Source of the DNA: Parvibaculum sp049671045
GTDB taxonomy: Bacteria; Pseudomonadota; Alphaproteobacteria; Parvibaculales; Parvibaculaceae
Reading direction: 5' to 3'
Assembly (NCBI RefSeq): GCF_049671045.1
Contig: NZ_JBATUH010000127.1
Span: 1 to 64,000 of the forward strand
DNA length: 64,000 bases
Shown here piece by piece: positions 1-7,438 of this stretch. How positions within the stretch are numbered: the stretch's first letter is position 1; each line of letters begins with the position of its first letter. A program made the translations under genes and the position numbers. Under the pieces are notes generated by a model, which ran no database searches, was not told the origin of the DNA, and saw only the letters and a program-made list of their open reading frames with translations.

Positions 1-258
1 ACGGCGCGCGGTTCTTCGGTTCGCATGGCGGCGCTCAACATTCGGCCACGGGGCCGGAGCCGCGCAGCGAGAGTAACTTAACAAAGTCTAGAACATTAAG
101 CGCTTGATAGGGCGAAATTTCGGCGGACGCAAACGGGGCCTTGCAAGGCCGGCCGGGACGGAAATCCGGGCGATGCCGGGGCTTGACCGGGCCGGTTGCC
201 TCTTTTCTATTCGTCCGCGTGGACGCCGTTTCGGACGGCAAACCGGAGAAACAGTCCC

Positions 259-876
259 TTGCCCCATATCCGCCCCGTTCAACCGGCCGACATCGACGCG
301 CTTTACGAGATCGCTCTTCTGACCGGCGCGAGCGGCCAAGACGCCACTCATCTTTACAAGGATGGCCGGCTCGTCGGGCATATCTGGGCGGCGCCCTATG
401 CGCGGCTCGAGCCTGAAAGCGCGTTCGTCGCCGTCGATGACGAAGGCGTCGCGGGCTATATCGTCGGAACGGTCGATACGCCCGCCTTCGATGCGAGGCT
501 CGAAGCCGAGTGGTGGCCGGGGCTCCGCCCTCGCTATGCGGACCCGTCGCCGGAGCGGGCGGCGGAATGGAGCGCTGACGAGATCGCGGCCTTCATCATC
601 CATCATCCGAGACGGACGCCGCGCGCCATCATCGAGCGCTATCCCTCGCATCTCCATATCAACCTTCTGCCGCGTCTGCAGGGGCAGGGGATGGGGGCGA
701 AGCTGATGACCCGCTGGCTCGACACGATGCGCGACGCCAGTTCGCGCGGCGTGCATCTCGGCGTGAGCCCGGTCAATGACCGCGCGCTCGGCTTCTATCG
801 GGCCTATGGATTTGAGGAACTGCCGCGCGAAAACCCGCGCCCGCATGATCCGGTCTGGTTCGCCATGGCGCTGTGA
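259..876 (+). CDS. GNAT family N-acetyltransferase
   Basis: Acyl-CoA-dependent N-acetyltransferase of unknown substrate. The 205-residue product is a single GNAT domain. The acetyl-CoA-binding motif A is visible as Q-G-Q-G-M-G at residues 141-146, followed by a helix, and the C-terminal NDRALGFYRAYGF (about 173-185) is the usual GNAT motif B. The long insert between the first strands and motif A resembles the GNAT proteins related to the acetyltransferase-like half of bacterial O-GlcNAcase homologues (family inference). I chose TTG at 259, preceded by GGAG at 245-248, because the family begins directly with IRPVxxxD; an upstream TTG at 196 would add 21 unlikely residues. It is monocistronic, with 115 bp to the next gene. 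Fold is sure, substrate unknown. Confidence 0.85.
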   Translation: MPHIRPVQPADIDALYEIALLTGASGQDATHLYKDGRLVGHIWAAPYARLEPESAFVAVDDEGVAGYIVGTVDTPAFDARLEAEWWPGLRPRYADPSPERAAEWSADEIAAFIIHHPRRTPRAIIERYPSHLHINLLPRLQGQGMGAKLMTRWLDTMRDASSRGVHLGVSPVNDRALGFYRAYGFEELPRENPRPHDPVWFAMAL

Positions 877-991
877 CACGCGCTTTTGACTCCACCCTTG
901 GCCGCTTGACAGCGGTGCCTTGTGGAAGGAGCCTTGTCAGATCGATGATCTGGCGTGGGGGCCCGTCTTTCCGGTGTGAGGAGAGTTTCGC

Positions 992-1552
992 ATGGCCATC
1001 GAACGCAAAGTCGCCGTTCTCGTCGGCAGTCTCCGCAAGGAATCCTACAATCGCAAGATGGCGCATTCGCTGGCGAAGCTTGCCCCCGGAACGCTCAAGC
1101 CCGGCATTGTCGAGATCGCCGCGCTGACCCTCTACAATGAAGACGAGGATGTGCACCCGCCGGCCGTCTGGGTCGAATTTCGCGAGCGGATCCGCGCGGC
1201 CGACGCCGTGCTTTTCGTCACGCCGGAATATAACCGCTCGGTCCCGGGCGTCCTCAAGAACGCGATCGATGTCGGCTCGCGGCCATATGGGAAAAGCGCC
1301 TGGGCCGGAAAGCCCGGTGCCGTGGTCAGCGTGTCGCCCGGCGCGATTGGCGGCTTTGGTGCCAATCATCATCTGCGCCAATCGCTCGTCTTCCTCGACG
1401 TGCCAGTCATGCAGCAGCCCGAAGCCTATATCGGCAATGCGGCTTCGCTCTTCGACAAGGAAGGAAATCTGACGAACGATGCAACGCGCGATTTTCTGAC
1501 CAAATTCATGGGGAGCTTCGCGACCTGGATCGAGACCAACGCGAAGGCTTGA
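992..1552 (+). CDS. NADPH-dependent FMN reductase (ChrR/YieF-like)
   Basis: Cytosolic flavodoxin-like reductase that moves two electrons from NAD(P)H through FMN to quinones, chromate or azo dyes in characterised relatives. The 186-residue product is full length. The FMN phosphate loop GSLRKESYN lies at residues 12-20, and the diagnostic PEYNRSVPG motif at about 78-86 is followed by LKNAIDVGSRP. The start ATG at 992 has GAGGAGAG close upstream. A quinone-protective role is the common assignment for ChrR-type members; the true substrate cannot be read from sequence. Confidence 0.93.
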   Translation: MAIERKVAVLVGSLRKESYNRKMAHSLAKLAPGTLKPGIVEIAALTLYNEDEDVHPPAVWVEFRERIRAADAVLFVTPEYNRSVPGVLKNAIDVGSRPYGKSAWAGKPGAVVSVSPGAIGGFGANHHLRQSLVFLDVPVMQQPEAYIGNAASLFDKEGNLTNDATRDFLTKFMGSFATWIETNAKA

Positions 1553-1573
1553 GGCGTCGCCGGCGCGGCGGTA

Positions 1574-2116
1574 CTAGGACGGCGCGTTGTTCTTCGTCTG
1601 CTCAATCACGGTCCGCGCGTCGCGCGCCAGCACCAGCAGTTCTTCCGGCAGGTTCTCGGGGTTCGTTTCCGCATATTCGATGAGCCGGCGCAGCAGCACC
1701 ATGAATTTGGGCGAGGCCGCCATGATCCGGGCCTGAAGCTCGATGCGGTCCGGCGAAAGGTCGTATTCGACGCCGGGCACGCGCCAGCCGCCGCCTTCCT
1801 TCGTGCTGCCGGTGACGATGACGGGATAGGTGCCGGGAACGGGATGGCCCGCGCATTCCTCCACCGAACGCCATTTGTTGGCCGCGCGCACCACGCGCCA
1901 CTCCTCCATGGCTGGATCGATCTCGGTGAGTTCCGCCGATTGCTCGGTCTGAAGTTCGTCGGCATGGAAATCCCGCCCGAGTCCCACGTCGTAGAAGACG
2001 CGCAGCGGCTCATCCACATCCTTCACCCAATGGGGGACCACGCGCTCGATAATGGCCCATGTACCGACGGGTCTGACATAGACGCGCTGGTTCTTGTGGA
2101 ACTGTGCCTTCGCCAT
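1574..2116 (-). CDS. conserved protein of unknown function
   Basis: I do not recognise a named domain. The 180-residue soluble protein has no signal peptide or membrane segment. Its N-terminal half is rich in strand-forming residues and resembles a small beta-barrel (FHKNQRVYVRPVGTWAIIERV near the start; RVFYDVGLGRDFHADEL around 40-56). The C-terminal third is helical (KFMVLLRRLIEYAETNPE). Homologues seem to be alphaproteobacterial (recollection, not searched). I chose ATG at 2116, giving MAKAQFHKNQ; an in-frame GTG at 2149 would add 11 residues without a clear ribosome binding site. It is transcribed away from the downstream acyl-CoA dehydrogenase, leaving a 339-bp divergent spacer. Confidence 0.75.
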   Translation of the reverse strand: MAKAQFHKNQRVYVRPVGTWAIIERVVPHWVKDVDEPLRVFYDVGLGRDFHADELQTEQSAELTEIDPAMEEWRVVRAANKWRSVEECAGHPVPGTYPVIVTGSTKEGGGWRVPGVEYDLSPDRIELQARIMAASPKFMVLLRRLIEYAETNPENLPEELLVLARDARTVIEQTKNNAPS

Positions 2117-2455
2117 GAACGGATATCCGGCAGGAGTGGAAATGCGCACTGTCAGTATGTCGGCGGCCGGTTATCGGGAGATTAATCCCCGAATCCTCCT
2201 TGCAAGGCGGCCCGGACGAGCGGATGCCCAAGCGGACGCCCAAGCGGACGCAACGTCAACGGCTAAGCCCTTTTCAGAGCGTGAAATTGCAGGAACAATG
2301 CGCGCCAAGCGGATGGGCGCCCGCGTCATGCGGCGTCGGTCCAACTGCGGATTTCGGCCGTATCCAATGGAGGCACGGCTGATGGGCGACAGCTTCGAGC
2401 CGTTGCCGATCGGCCGGCCGGATATGTGCCGCACAACAAGGGAGCCGGGAGGCGC
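2117..2455. other. 339-bp divergent intergenic region
   Basis: Lies between the minus-strand unknown gene and the plus-strand acyl-CoA dehydrogenase. I see no convincing gene in it: the open frames here have no ribosome binding site and no recognisable product. It holds a short 12-bp tandem repeat at 2220-2253 and presumably the promoters of both flanking genes, although no strong -35/-10 pair stands out. Confidence 0.5.
2220..2253. repeat. 12-bp tandem repeat, 2.8 copies
   Basis: Units GCGGATGCCCAA (2220-2231), GCGGACGCCCAA (2232-2243) and the partial GCGGACGCAA (2244-2253), in the divergent spacer upstream of an acyl-CoA dehydrogenase pair. Function unknown; it could simply be slippage. 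Confidence 0.6.
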
Positions 2456-3580
2456 ATGAATTTCGATTTCTCCGATGACCAGAAGCTGCTCAAGGAGCAG
2501 GTTCGCAAGTTTCTGACCGACAAGTGCCCCTATTCCGTGCCTCGCCGCATTCTCGACAGCGATGAGCCCTATGCGAAAGAGGTCTGGCAGGGTCTTGTCG
2601 ATATGGGCCTCACCGGCACGGCGATCCCCGAAGCCTATGGCGGCCTCGGCCTCGGCGCGCTCGAGCTTTGCGTGATCGCGGAGGAGCTTGGCCGCGCCGT
2701 GGCGCCGGTTCCCTTCTCCTCGTCCGTCTATCTCGCTTCCGAGGCGATCAAGCTCTTCGGCACCGAGCAGCAGAAGCAGAACTGGTTGCCGAAGCTCGCC
2801 AGCGGCGAAATCATCGGCACGCTGGCGCTTTCGGAAGGCCTTCATGCCGCCAGCCCCCGCAATATCGAGACGGCGTTTGCCGGTGGCAAGGTCAATGGCG
2901 AGAAGGTGCCCGTCGCAGATGGTGGCGTTGCCGACGTCGCTGTCGTGGTCGTCAATTCCGGCGGCACGGGTGAGCAGGCGATCTCGCTTGCGATCGTGGA
3001 CCTCCGGGGGGCGGGCGTCTCGCGCGAGGATGTGCGCACCATCGACCCGACCCGGAAGCATGCGCACCTGACCTTCAAGGATGCGCCTGCAGAACTGATG
3101 GGGCCCGCGGGGCAGGGCTGGTCGCAGCTTCAGCGCATTCTCGACGGCGCGGCCGTGCTCTTTGCCTTCGAGCAGGTGGGCGGAACCGAAGCGGCGCTCG
3201 AAATGGCGCGCGACTATTCGCTCGAGCGCTATGCCTTCGGCCGCCAGATCGGCTCCTATCAGGCGATCAAGCACAAGCTCGCCGACATCTATGTGAAGAA
3301 GGAACTGGCGAAGTCGAACGCCTATTTCGGCGCGATGATGCTCAACGATGAAGGCTCGGAGCTGCCGGAGGCAGCGGCCGCGTCGCGCATCGCGGGCAGC
3401 GAGGGCTATGTCTTCGCCGCGCAGGAGAGCCTCCAGACCCATGGCGGCATCGGCTACACCTGGGAAGCGAACACGCAGTTCCACTATCGCCGCGCGAAGC
3501 TCCTTGCGCTCGCGCTTGGCGCGCCGATCCAGTGGAAGGAAAAGCTCGTCGCGCGTCTCGAAGCCAAGAACGCCGCCTGA
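2456..3580 (+). CDS. acyl-CoA dehydrogenase, small subunit of pair A
   Basis: FAD-dependent acyl-CoA dehydrogenase family, 374 residues, with the usual helical N domain, beta middle domain and helical C domain. The C-terminal signature is present as QTHGGIGYTWE. Neither usual position for the catalytic glutamate is filled: the segment aligned with the xER motif of LCAD/IVD-type enzymes reads ILDGAAVLFAFE, and the C-terminal YEGT segment is absent. It is followed after 46 bp by a larger acyl-CoA dehydrogenase that keeps a candidate glutamate. This layout recalls the heterotetrameric alpha2beta2 enzymes of steroid side-chain breakdown, where one subunit is catalytically silent. The ATG at 2456 is supported by GGGAGGCGC just upstream. 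Substrate unknown. Confidence 0.9.
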   Translation: MNFDFSDDQKLLKEQVRKFLTDKCPYSVPRRILDSDEPYAKEVWQGLVDMGLTGTAIPEAYGGLGLGALELCVIAEELGRAVAPVPFSSSVYLASEAIKLFGTEQQKQNWLPKLASGEIIGTLALSEGLHAASPRNIETAFAGGKVNGEKVPVADGGVADVAVVVVNSGGTGEQAISLAIVDLRGAGVSREDVRTIDPTRKHAHLTFKDAPAELMGPAGQGWSQLQRILDGAAVLFAFEQVGGTEAALEMARDYSLERYAFGRQIGSYQAIKHKLADIYVKKELAKSNAYFGAMMLNDEGSELPEAAAASRIAGSEGYVFAAQESLQTHGGIGYTWEANTQFHYRRAKLLALALGAPIQWKEKLVARLEAKNAA

Positions 3581-3626
3581 CGCATCGCCCAGAGACGCAT
3601 AGACATTCGAAGATCGGAACAGAACC

Positions 3627-4856
3627 ATGGATTTCAACGATACTCCGGAAGAAGCAGCCTATCGCGCCGAGGTGCGTGCCTGGCTCGACAAGAACGCCGT
3701 CCGCAAGGCCGATGCCAAGGACCTGCCGCTGCCCAAGACCCTCGACGAGGTGCTGAAGCAGTCAAAGGCCTGGCAGGCGAAGAAGGCGGAAGCGGGCTTT
3801 GCCTGCATCACCTGGCCGAAGGAGTGGGGCGGCGGCGGCGGCACGCCGATCCAGAACGTCATCTACAGCCAGGAAGAAGCGAACTACGCCGTTCCGGGTG
3901 GCATCTTCGCCATTGGTCTTGGCATGTGCATCCCGACCCTGATGACCTGGGGCCCCGAGGATGCGAAGAAGCGCTATGTCGGCCCCGCCGTGCGCGGCGA
4001 CGAAATCTGGTGCCAGCTCTTCTCCGAGCCGGCGGGCGGCTCTGACGTCGCCGGGCTTCGCACGCGCGCCGAGCGCGATGGCGATGAATGGGTCATCAAC
4101 GGCCAGAAGGTCTGGACGTCGGGCGCCCATTATTCGAACTTCGGCATCGTGCTCGTCCGTACCGATCCGACGGTGCCGAAGCACAAGGGCCTCACCATGT
4201 TCTATATCGACATGAAGAGCCCCGGCATCGAAGTGCGGCCGATCAAGCAGATGTCGGGCGGCGCCGAGTTCAACGAGGTCTTCTTCACCAATGTCCGCGT
4301 GAAGGACAGCCAGCGTCTCGGCAATGTCGGCGATGGCTGGAAGGTGGCGCTGACCACGCTGATGAACGAGCGTCTCGCCGTCGGCGGCAGCCAGGGCAAC
4401 GCCGACACGGACGACCTGATCGAGCTTGCGCGCGAAACCGAGGTCGCGGGCAAGCCCGCCATTCAGAACGGCGCGGTGCGCGAGCGTATCGCCGACTGGT
4501 ATGTGCAGGCGCAGGGGCTCAAGTTCACGCGCTTCCGCACGCTGACCGCGCTTTCCAAGGGCCAGACGCCCGGACCGGAAAGCTCAATCTCCAAGATCGT
4601 CGCGGCCAAGAAGATGCAGGATCTCGGCTCCTTCGGCATGGATCTGCAGGACATGGGCGGCGTCATCCGCGACCGGAGCATTTCGCCGGCCGAAGGCGCC
4701 TACACGGAACAGTGGATCGGCGCGGCGGGCTACCGCATCGCCGGCGGCACGGACGAAATCCTGCGCAACATCGTTGCCGAGCGCGTTCTCGGCATGCCGC
4801 AGGATGTCCGCGTCGACAAGGACCTGCCCTTCAATCAGGCGCCCAAGGGGAAGTAA
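3627..4856 (+). CDS. acyl-CoA dehydrogenase, large subunit of pair A
   Basis: FAD-dependent acyl-CoA dehydrogenase of 409 residues. The middle-domain motif QLFSEPAGGSDVAGL lies around 130-144. The C-terminal YEGTxEI motif reads IAGGTDEI (372-379), so the MCAD-type catalytic Glu position is Gly374; Glu248 in MNERLAVGG sits where LCAD/isovaleryl-CoA dehydrogenase place their base. It is likely co-transcribed with the 374-residue homologue upstream and closed by the terminator at 4890-4922. A role in a branched or cyclic acyl-CoA oxidation as part of a heteromeric enzyme is inference. Confidence 0.92.
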   Translation: MDFNDTPEEAAYRAEVRAWLDKNAVRKADAKDLPLPKTLDEVLKQSKAWQAKKAEAGFACITWPKEWGGGGGTPIQNVIYSQEEANYAVPGGIFAIGLGMCIPTLMTWGPEDAKKRYVGPAVRGDEIWCQLFSEPAGGSDVAGLRTRAERDGDEWVINGQKVWTSGAHYSNFGIVLVRTDPTVPKHKGLTMFYIDMKSPGIEVRPIKQMSGGAEFNEVFFTNVRVKDSQRLGNVGDGWKVALTTLMNERLAVGGSQGNADTDDLIELARETEVAGKPAIQNGAVRERIADWYVQAQGLKFTRFRTLTALSKGQTPGPESSISKIVAAKKMQDLGSFGMDLQDMGGVIRDRSISPAEGAYTEQWIGAAGYRIAGGTDEILRNIVAERVLGMPQDVRVDKDLPFNQAPKGK

Positions 4857-4889
4857 CCCTCGGGCAGCCGCTAGGGCGACCTGAAAGTA

Positions 4890-4922
4890 GGCCCGTGGCT
4901 TCCCGCCACGGGCCTTTCTTTT
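4890..4922 (+). terminator. rho-independent terminator
   Basis: Perfect 10-bp GC-rich stem GGCCCGTGGC (4890-4899) and GCCACGGGCC (4905-4914) with a TTCCC loop, followed by TTTCTTTT. It closes the first acyl-CoA dehydrogenase pair. Confidence 0.92.
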
Positions 4923-4948
4923 GCCGGTTTCTTGCCCATGATCGGGAG

Positions 4949-4981
4949 GGGGGATATCCCCCGTTCATCGGTGTACCGATG
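4949..4981. promoter_or_regulatory. two adjacent palindromes upstream of mltF-like gene
   Basis: GGGGGATATCCCCC at 4949-4962 is a perfect 14-bp palindrome. CATCGG-TGTA-CCGATG at 4966-4981 is a second inverted repeat. They lie between the terminator and the transglycosylase start at 5033 and could be operator sites; no regulator is encoded next to them. Confidence 0.35.
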
Positions 4982-5032
4982 GCAAGGTAAACTTGTGACA
5001 CAGGAAAAGAGCGGCGTGGAGGCATGCCATAG

Positions 5033-6454
5033 ATGTTCCGCGAGGCGATAGAGGGGGCGCGGCGTCGCGCGCGGGCTCTCATGCCGCCATGGCGCGACCG
5101 GCGGGCGCCCTATCTCGTCCTGGCGGCGCTTCTCGTTTTCGCTGCGGCCAATCTCGGCCTGTATCTGTTCCATGTCCCGGCGGTTCCGCAGGGGCTCGAT
5201 GCCATTCGCAAGAGCGGCCGCCTCGTCGTGCTCACGCGCATGGCGCCGACGACCTATTATCTCGGCACGCAGGGCGAGACGGGCTTCGATTACGAGATGA
5301 CGCAGGCACTTGGCCGCGCTCTCGGTGTTCGCGTCGAGTATCGCGTCTATGACACGGAGCCCGAATTGCTGGCGGCGCTCGCCGCGCGAAAGGGGCAACT
5401 CGCGGCAGCGGGGCTTGCTGCCACCGAGGCCCGCCATGCGCGCTTTGCCGCCGCGCCGCCGCACCAGACCGTGCGCCAGCTTGTCGTCTGCCGGCGCGAT
5501 CTGCCCCGGCCGAAAAAGCCCGCCGACCTCGCCGGGCTCAACCTTGCCGTTTCCGAGGGAACGGCAGGCGCGGAGGCGATGGAGGCCCTTGCCGAAAAGA
5601 CGCCGGGCTTGTCCATCCGGGCCGAGCGCGAGCCCGTCGAAACCCTGCTCGAGGCCGTTGCCGCGGGCCAGCTCGATTGCACCGCGGCCAACAGCCCCGA
5701 ATTGCAGACCAACAATCCCTATTTCCCCGAACTCGTGGAGGCGTTCCCGCTGACGGAGGAAGAGCCGGTCGCCTGGCTCGTCGCGCCGGGCTCCGAAGAC
5801 CTCGCGGACTATCTGAAACGGTGGATGGACGAGCAGCGCAAATCCGGTTTCCTGCTCGACATTGCGCGCCGCTTCTTCGGCTTCCTTCCGCCCTTCGACT
5901 ATGTCGATGTGCGCGCCTTCAGGCAGGCGATCAGGGACGTCCTGCCGGATTACGAAAAGGCGTTTCGCGACGCCGCGCGCGATACCGGCCTGCCGTGGCA
6001 GTTGATCGCGGCGGTCGCCTATCAGGAATCCCACTGGAAGCCTGAGGCGCGAAGCCATACCGGCGTTCGCGGCTTCATGATGCTGACGCAGGATACCGCC
6101 GACCACCTCGGCGTGGCCGACCGTCTCGATCCCGTCGAGAGCATCCATGCAGGCGCGCGCTACATCGCCAGCATCAAGGATCGCATACCCGACAGCGTCA
6201 AGCAGCCGGACCGCGTCTGGTTCGCGCTCGCGGCCTACAATATGGGCATTGCCCATCTTTCCGACGCACGCCTTCTTGCGACGCGACTTGGTCTGGATGC
6301 GGACAATTGGACCGGCGTCCGCCGCGCGCTCTCGCTCATCCAGAAGCCGGAATATGCCCGGAACCTCAAGTTCGGACCGGCGAGGGGCGGGCAGGCGCTC
6401 CGCTTCGTGCAGCAGGTCCGCGCCTATCAGCATATTCTCGAGGCCTATAGGTAA
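5033..6454 (+). CDS. mltF: MltF-like lytic transglycosylase with solute-binding domain
   Basis: Membrane-anchored peptidoglycan lyase that cleaves the MurNAc-GlcNAc bond to give 1,6-anhydro ends. The 473-residue protein has a basic N-terminus and one membrane segment (about 27-47, LVLAALLVFAAANLGLYLF). A periplasmic type-3 solute-binding-like domain follows (about 60-285), then a C-terminal SLT domain (about 310-470). The catalytic glutamate is Glu332 in AYQESHW, followed by the SLT motif GVRGFMMLTQDTA. This order matches E. coli MltF, which is slightly longer (518). The ATG lacks a strong ribosome binding site. Two palindromes lie upstream. Confidence 0.9.
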   Translation: MFREAIEGARRRARALMPPWRDRRAPYLVLAALLVFAAANLGLYLFHVPAVPQGLDAIRKSGRLVVLTRMAPTTYYLGTQGETGFDYEMTQALGRALGVRVEYRVYDTEPELLAALAARKGQLAAAGLAATEARHARFAAAPPHQTVRQLVVCRRDLPRPKKPADLAGLNLAVSEGTAGAEAMEALAEKTPGLSIRAEREPVETLLEAVAAGQLDCTAANSPELQTNNPYFPELVEAFPLTEEEPVAWLVAPGSEDLADYLKRWMDEQRKSGFLLDIARRFFGFLPPFDYVDVRAFRQAIRDVLPDYEKAFRDAARDTGLPWQLIAAVAYQESHWKPEARSHTGVRGFMMLTQDTADHLGVADRLDPVESIHAGARYIASIKDRIPDSVKQPDRVWFALAAYNMGIAHLSDARLLATRLGLDADNWTGVRRALSLIQKPEYARNLKFGPARGGQALRFVQQVRAYQHILEAYR

Positions 6455-6579
6455 TTGTCCTTATGCGACAACGCTCCGCAGCCTCTGCGACAGAATGACC
6501 ACAGAAAAAATGTAACTATTCCACGAGACTGCTTCCCGTTGATTTGGCACCGATAGAGTGCCCCTGACGGAGAAGAACG

Positions 6580-7239
6580 ATGAGAGGCAATAAGGGTTTC
6601 ACTTTGGCGGCGATGGCGCTCGGCATTCTGCTCGGTACGACGGCGCTGACCGTGTCTCCGGCCGCGGCCGACGAGGCGGGCTTCAAGGCCAAGTCCGCCG
6701 GGGACTTTCTGGTCCGTCTGCGCGGTCTTTATGCGGTCCCGCGCGACCATGCGAGCGTTTCGGCCGGCGGCGGCGTCGAGGTTTCCAACGATTTCGTTCC
6801 CGAGGCCGACTTCAGCTATTTCCTCACCGACAATCTGGCGCTCGAACTGATCGCGGGCACGACGCGGCACAAGGTGAGCTGGACGCCTGCGGGTGTCGAT
6901 CTCGGCAAGGTGAGCCTGCTTCCGCCGACGCTGACGCTTCAGTATCACTTCATGCCGAAGGAGCGTCTCAGCCCCTATGTCGGCGCGGGCCTCAACTACA
7001 CGTTCTTCTACAATGAGGATGCGCCGGGTGGCGGCATCAACAGCGTCGACTACAAGAACCATATCGGTTACGCGCTGCAGGCCGGCGTCGATTATGCGAT
7101 CGCGGGCAACTGGTCGGTGAACCTCGACGTGAAGAAGATTTTCCTCCGCACCGACGTGTCGGTGAATGGCGGGGCCGTCACCGCGAAGGCCGATCTCGAT
7201 CCCTGGCTCATCGGTGTCGGCATCGGCTACCGCTTCTGA
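6580..7239 (+). CDS. ompW: OmpW family outer membrane protein
   Basis: Eight-stranded outer-membrane beta-barrel; family members pass small hydrophobic molecules through a lateral exit. The 219-residue product has a signal peptide (residues 1-30, ending SPAAADE), extracellular-loop sequences with alternating polar and aromatic residues, and the barrel motif LTLQYHFMPKERLSPYVGAGLNY in the middle. It ends with the outer-membrane C-terminal aromatic signature IGYRF. The start is fixed by GGAGAAG seven bases upstream of ATG. It has its own terminator. Uptake of hydrocarbon or terpene substrates would suit the catabolic genes nearby, but that is inference. Confidence 0.92.
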   Translation: MRGNKGFTLAAMALGILLGTTALTVSPAAADEAGFKAKSAGDFLVRLRGLYAVPRDHASVSAGGGVEVSNDFVPEADFSYFLTDNLALELIAGTTRHKVSWTPAGVDLGKVSLLPPTLTLQYHFMPKERLSPYVGAGLNYTFFYNEDAPGGGINSVDYKNHIGYALQAGVDYAIAGNWSVNLDVKKIFLRTDVSVNGGAVTAKADLDPWLIGVGIGYRF

Positions 7240-7277
7240 GAGACGCAAGGGAAGCTGCTCTTTCGAGGGTCTTCCGC

Positions 7278-7320
7278 ATGGGTTCCGCGAGCGCGTCTCG
7301 CGGGACCCATTGCTTTTTTC
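7278..7320 (+). terminator. rho-independent terminator after ompW
   Basis: Fourteen-bp stem ATGGGTTCCGCGAG (7278-7291) and CTCGCGGGACCCAT (7297-7310) with one T-G pair, a five-base loop, and a T-rich tract at 7314-7319. Confidence 0.92.
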
Positions 7321-7376
7321 AGGGAGGCTCCGATCATTCCATCCGCGTTGTCGAAGGTTGCGCTCTGGTATATAAA

Positions 7377-7396
7377 TCTAGGGCACATACCCTAGA
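7377..7396. promoter_or_regulatory. perfect inverted repeat, candidate operator of the flavin monooxygenase
   Basis: TCTAGGG-CACATA-CCCTAGA: perfect 7-bp arms with a 6-bp spacer, about 45-85 bp upstream of the monooxygenase start and just after an AT-rich TATAAAT (7371-7377) that could be a -10 element. No T tract follows, so it is not a terminator. The geometry suits a dimeric repressor or activator such as TetR or GntR. The regulator is not encoded next door. Confidence 0.55.
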
Positions 7397-7438
7397 CAAT
7401 CCGGAGAATTGCGGCCCCTTTTGCCAGGGGCGGCAGAC

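Noticed and set aside
1..258. Possible tail of an upstream gene at the left edge (short open frames ending at 74-104)
   Set aside because: Three plus frames end within the first 105 bases and none has recognisable sequence, so no partial gene can be supported.
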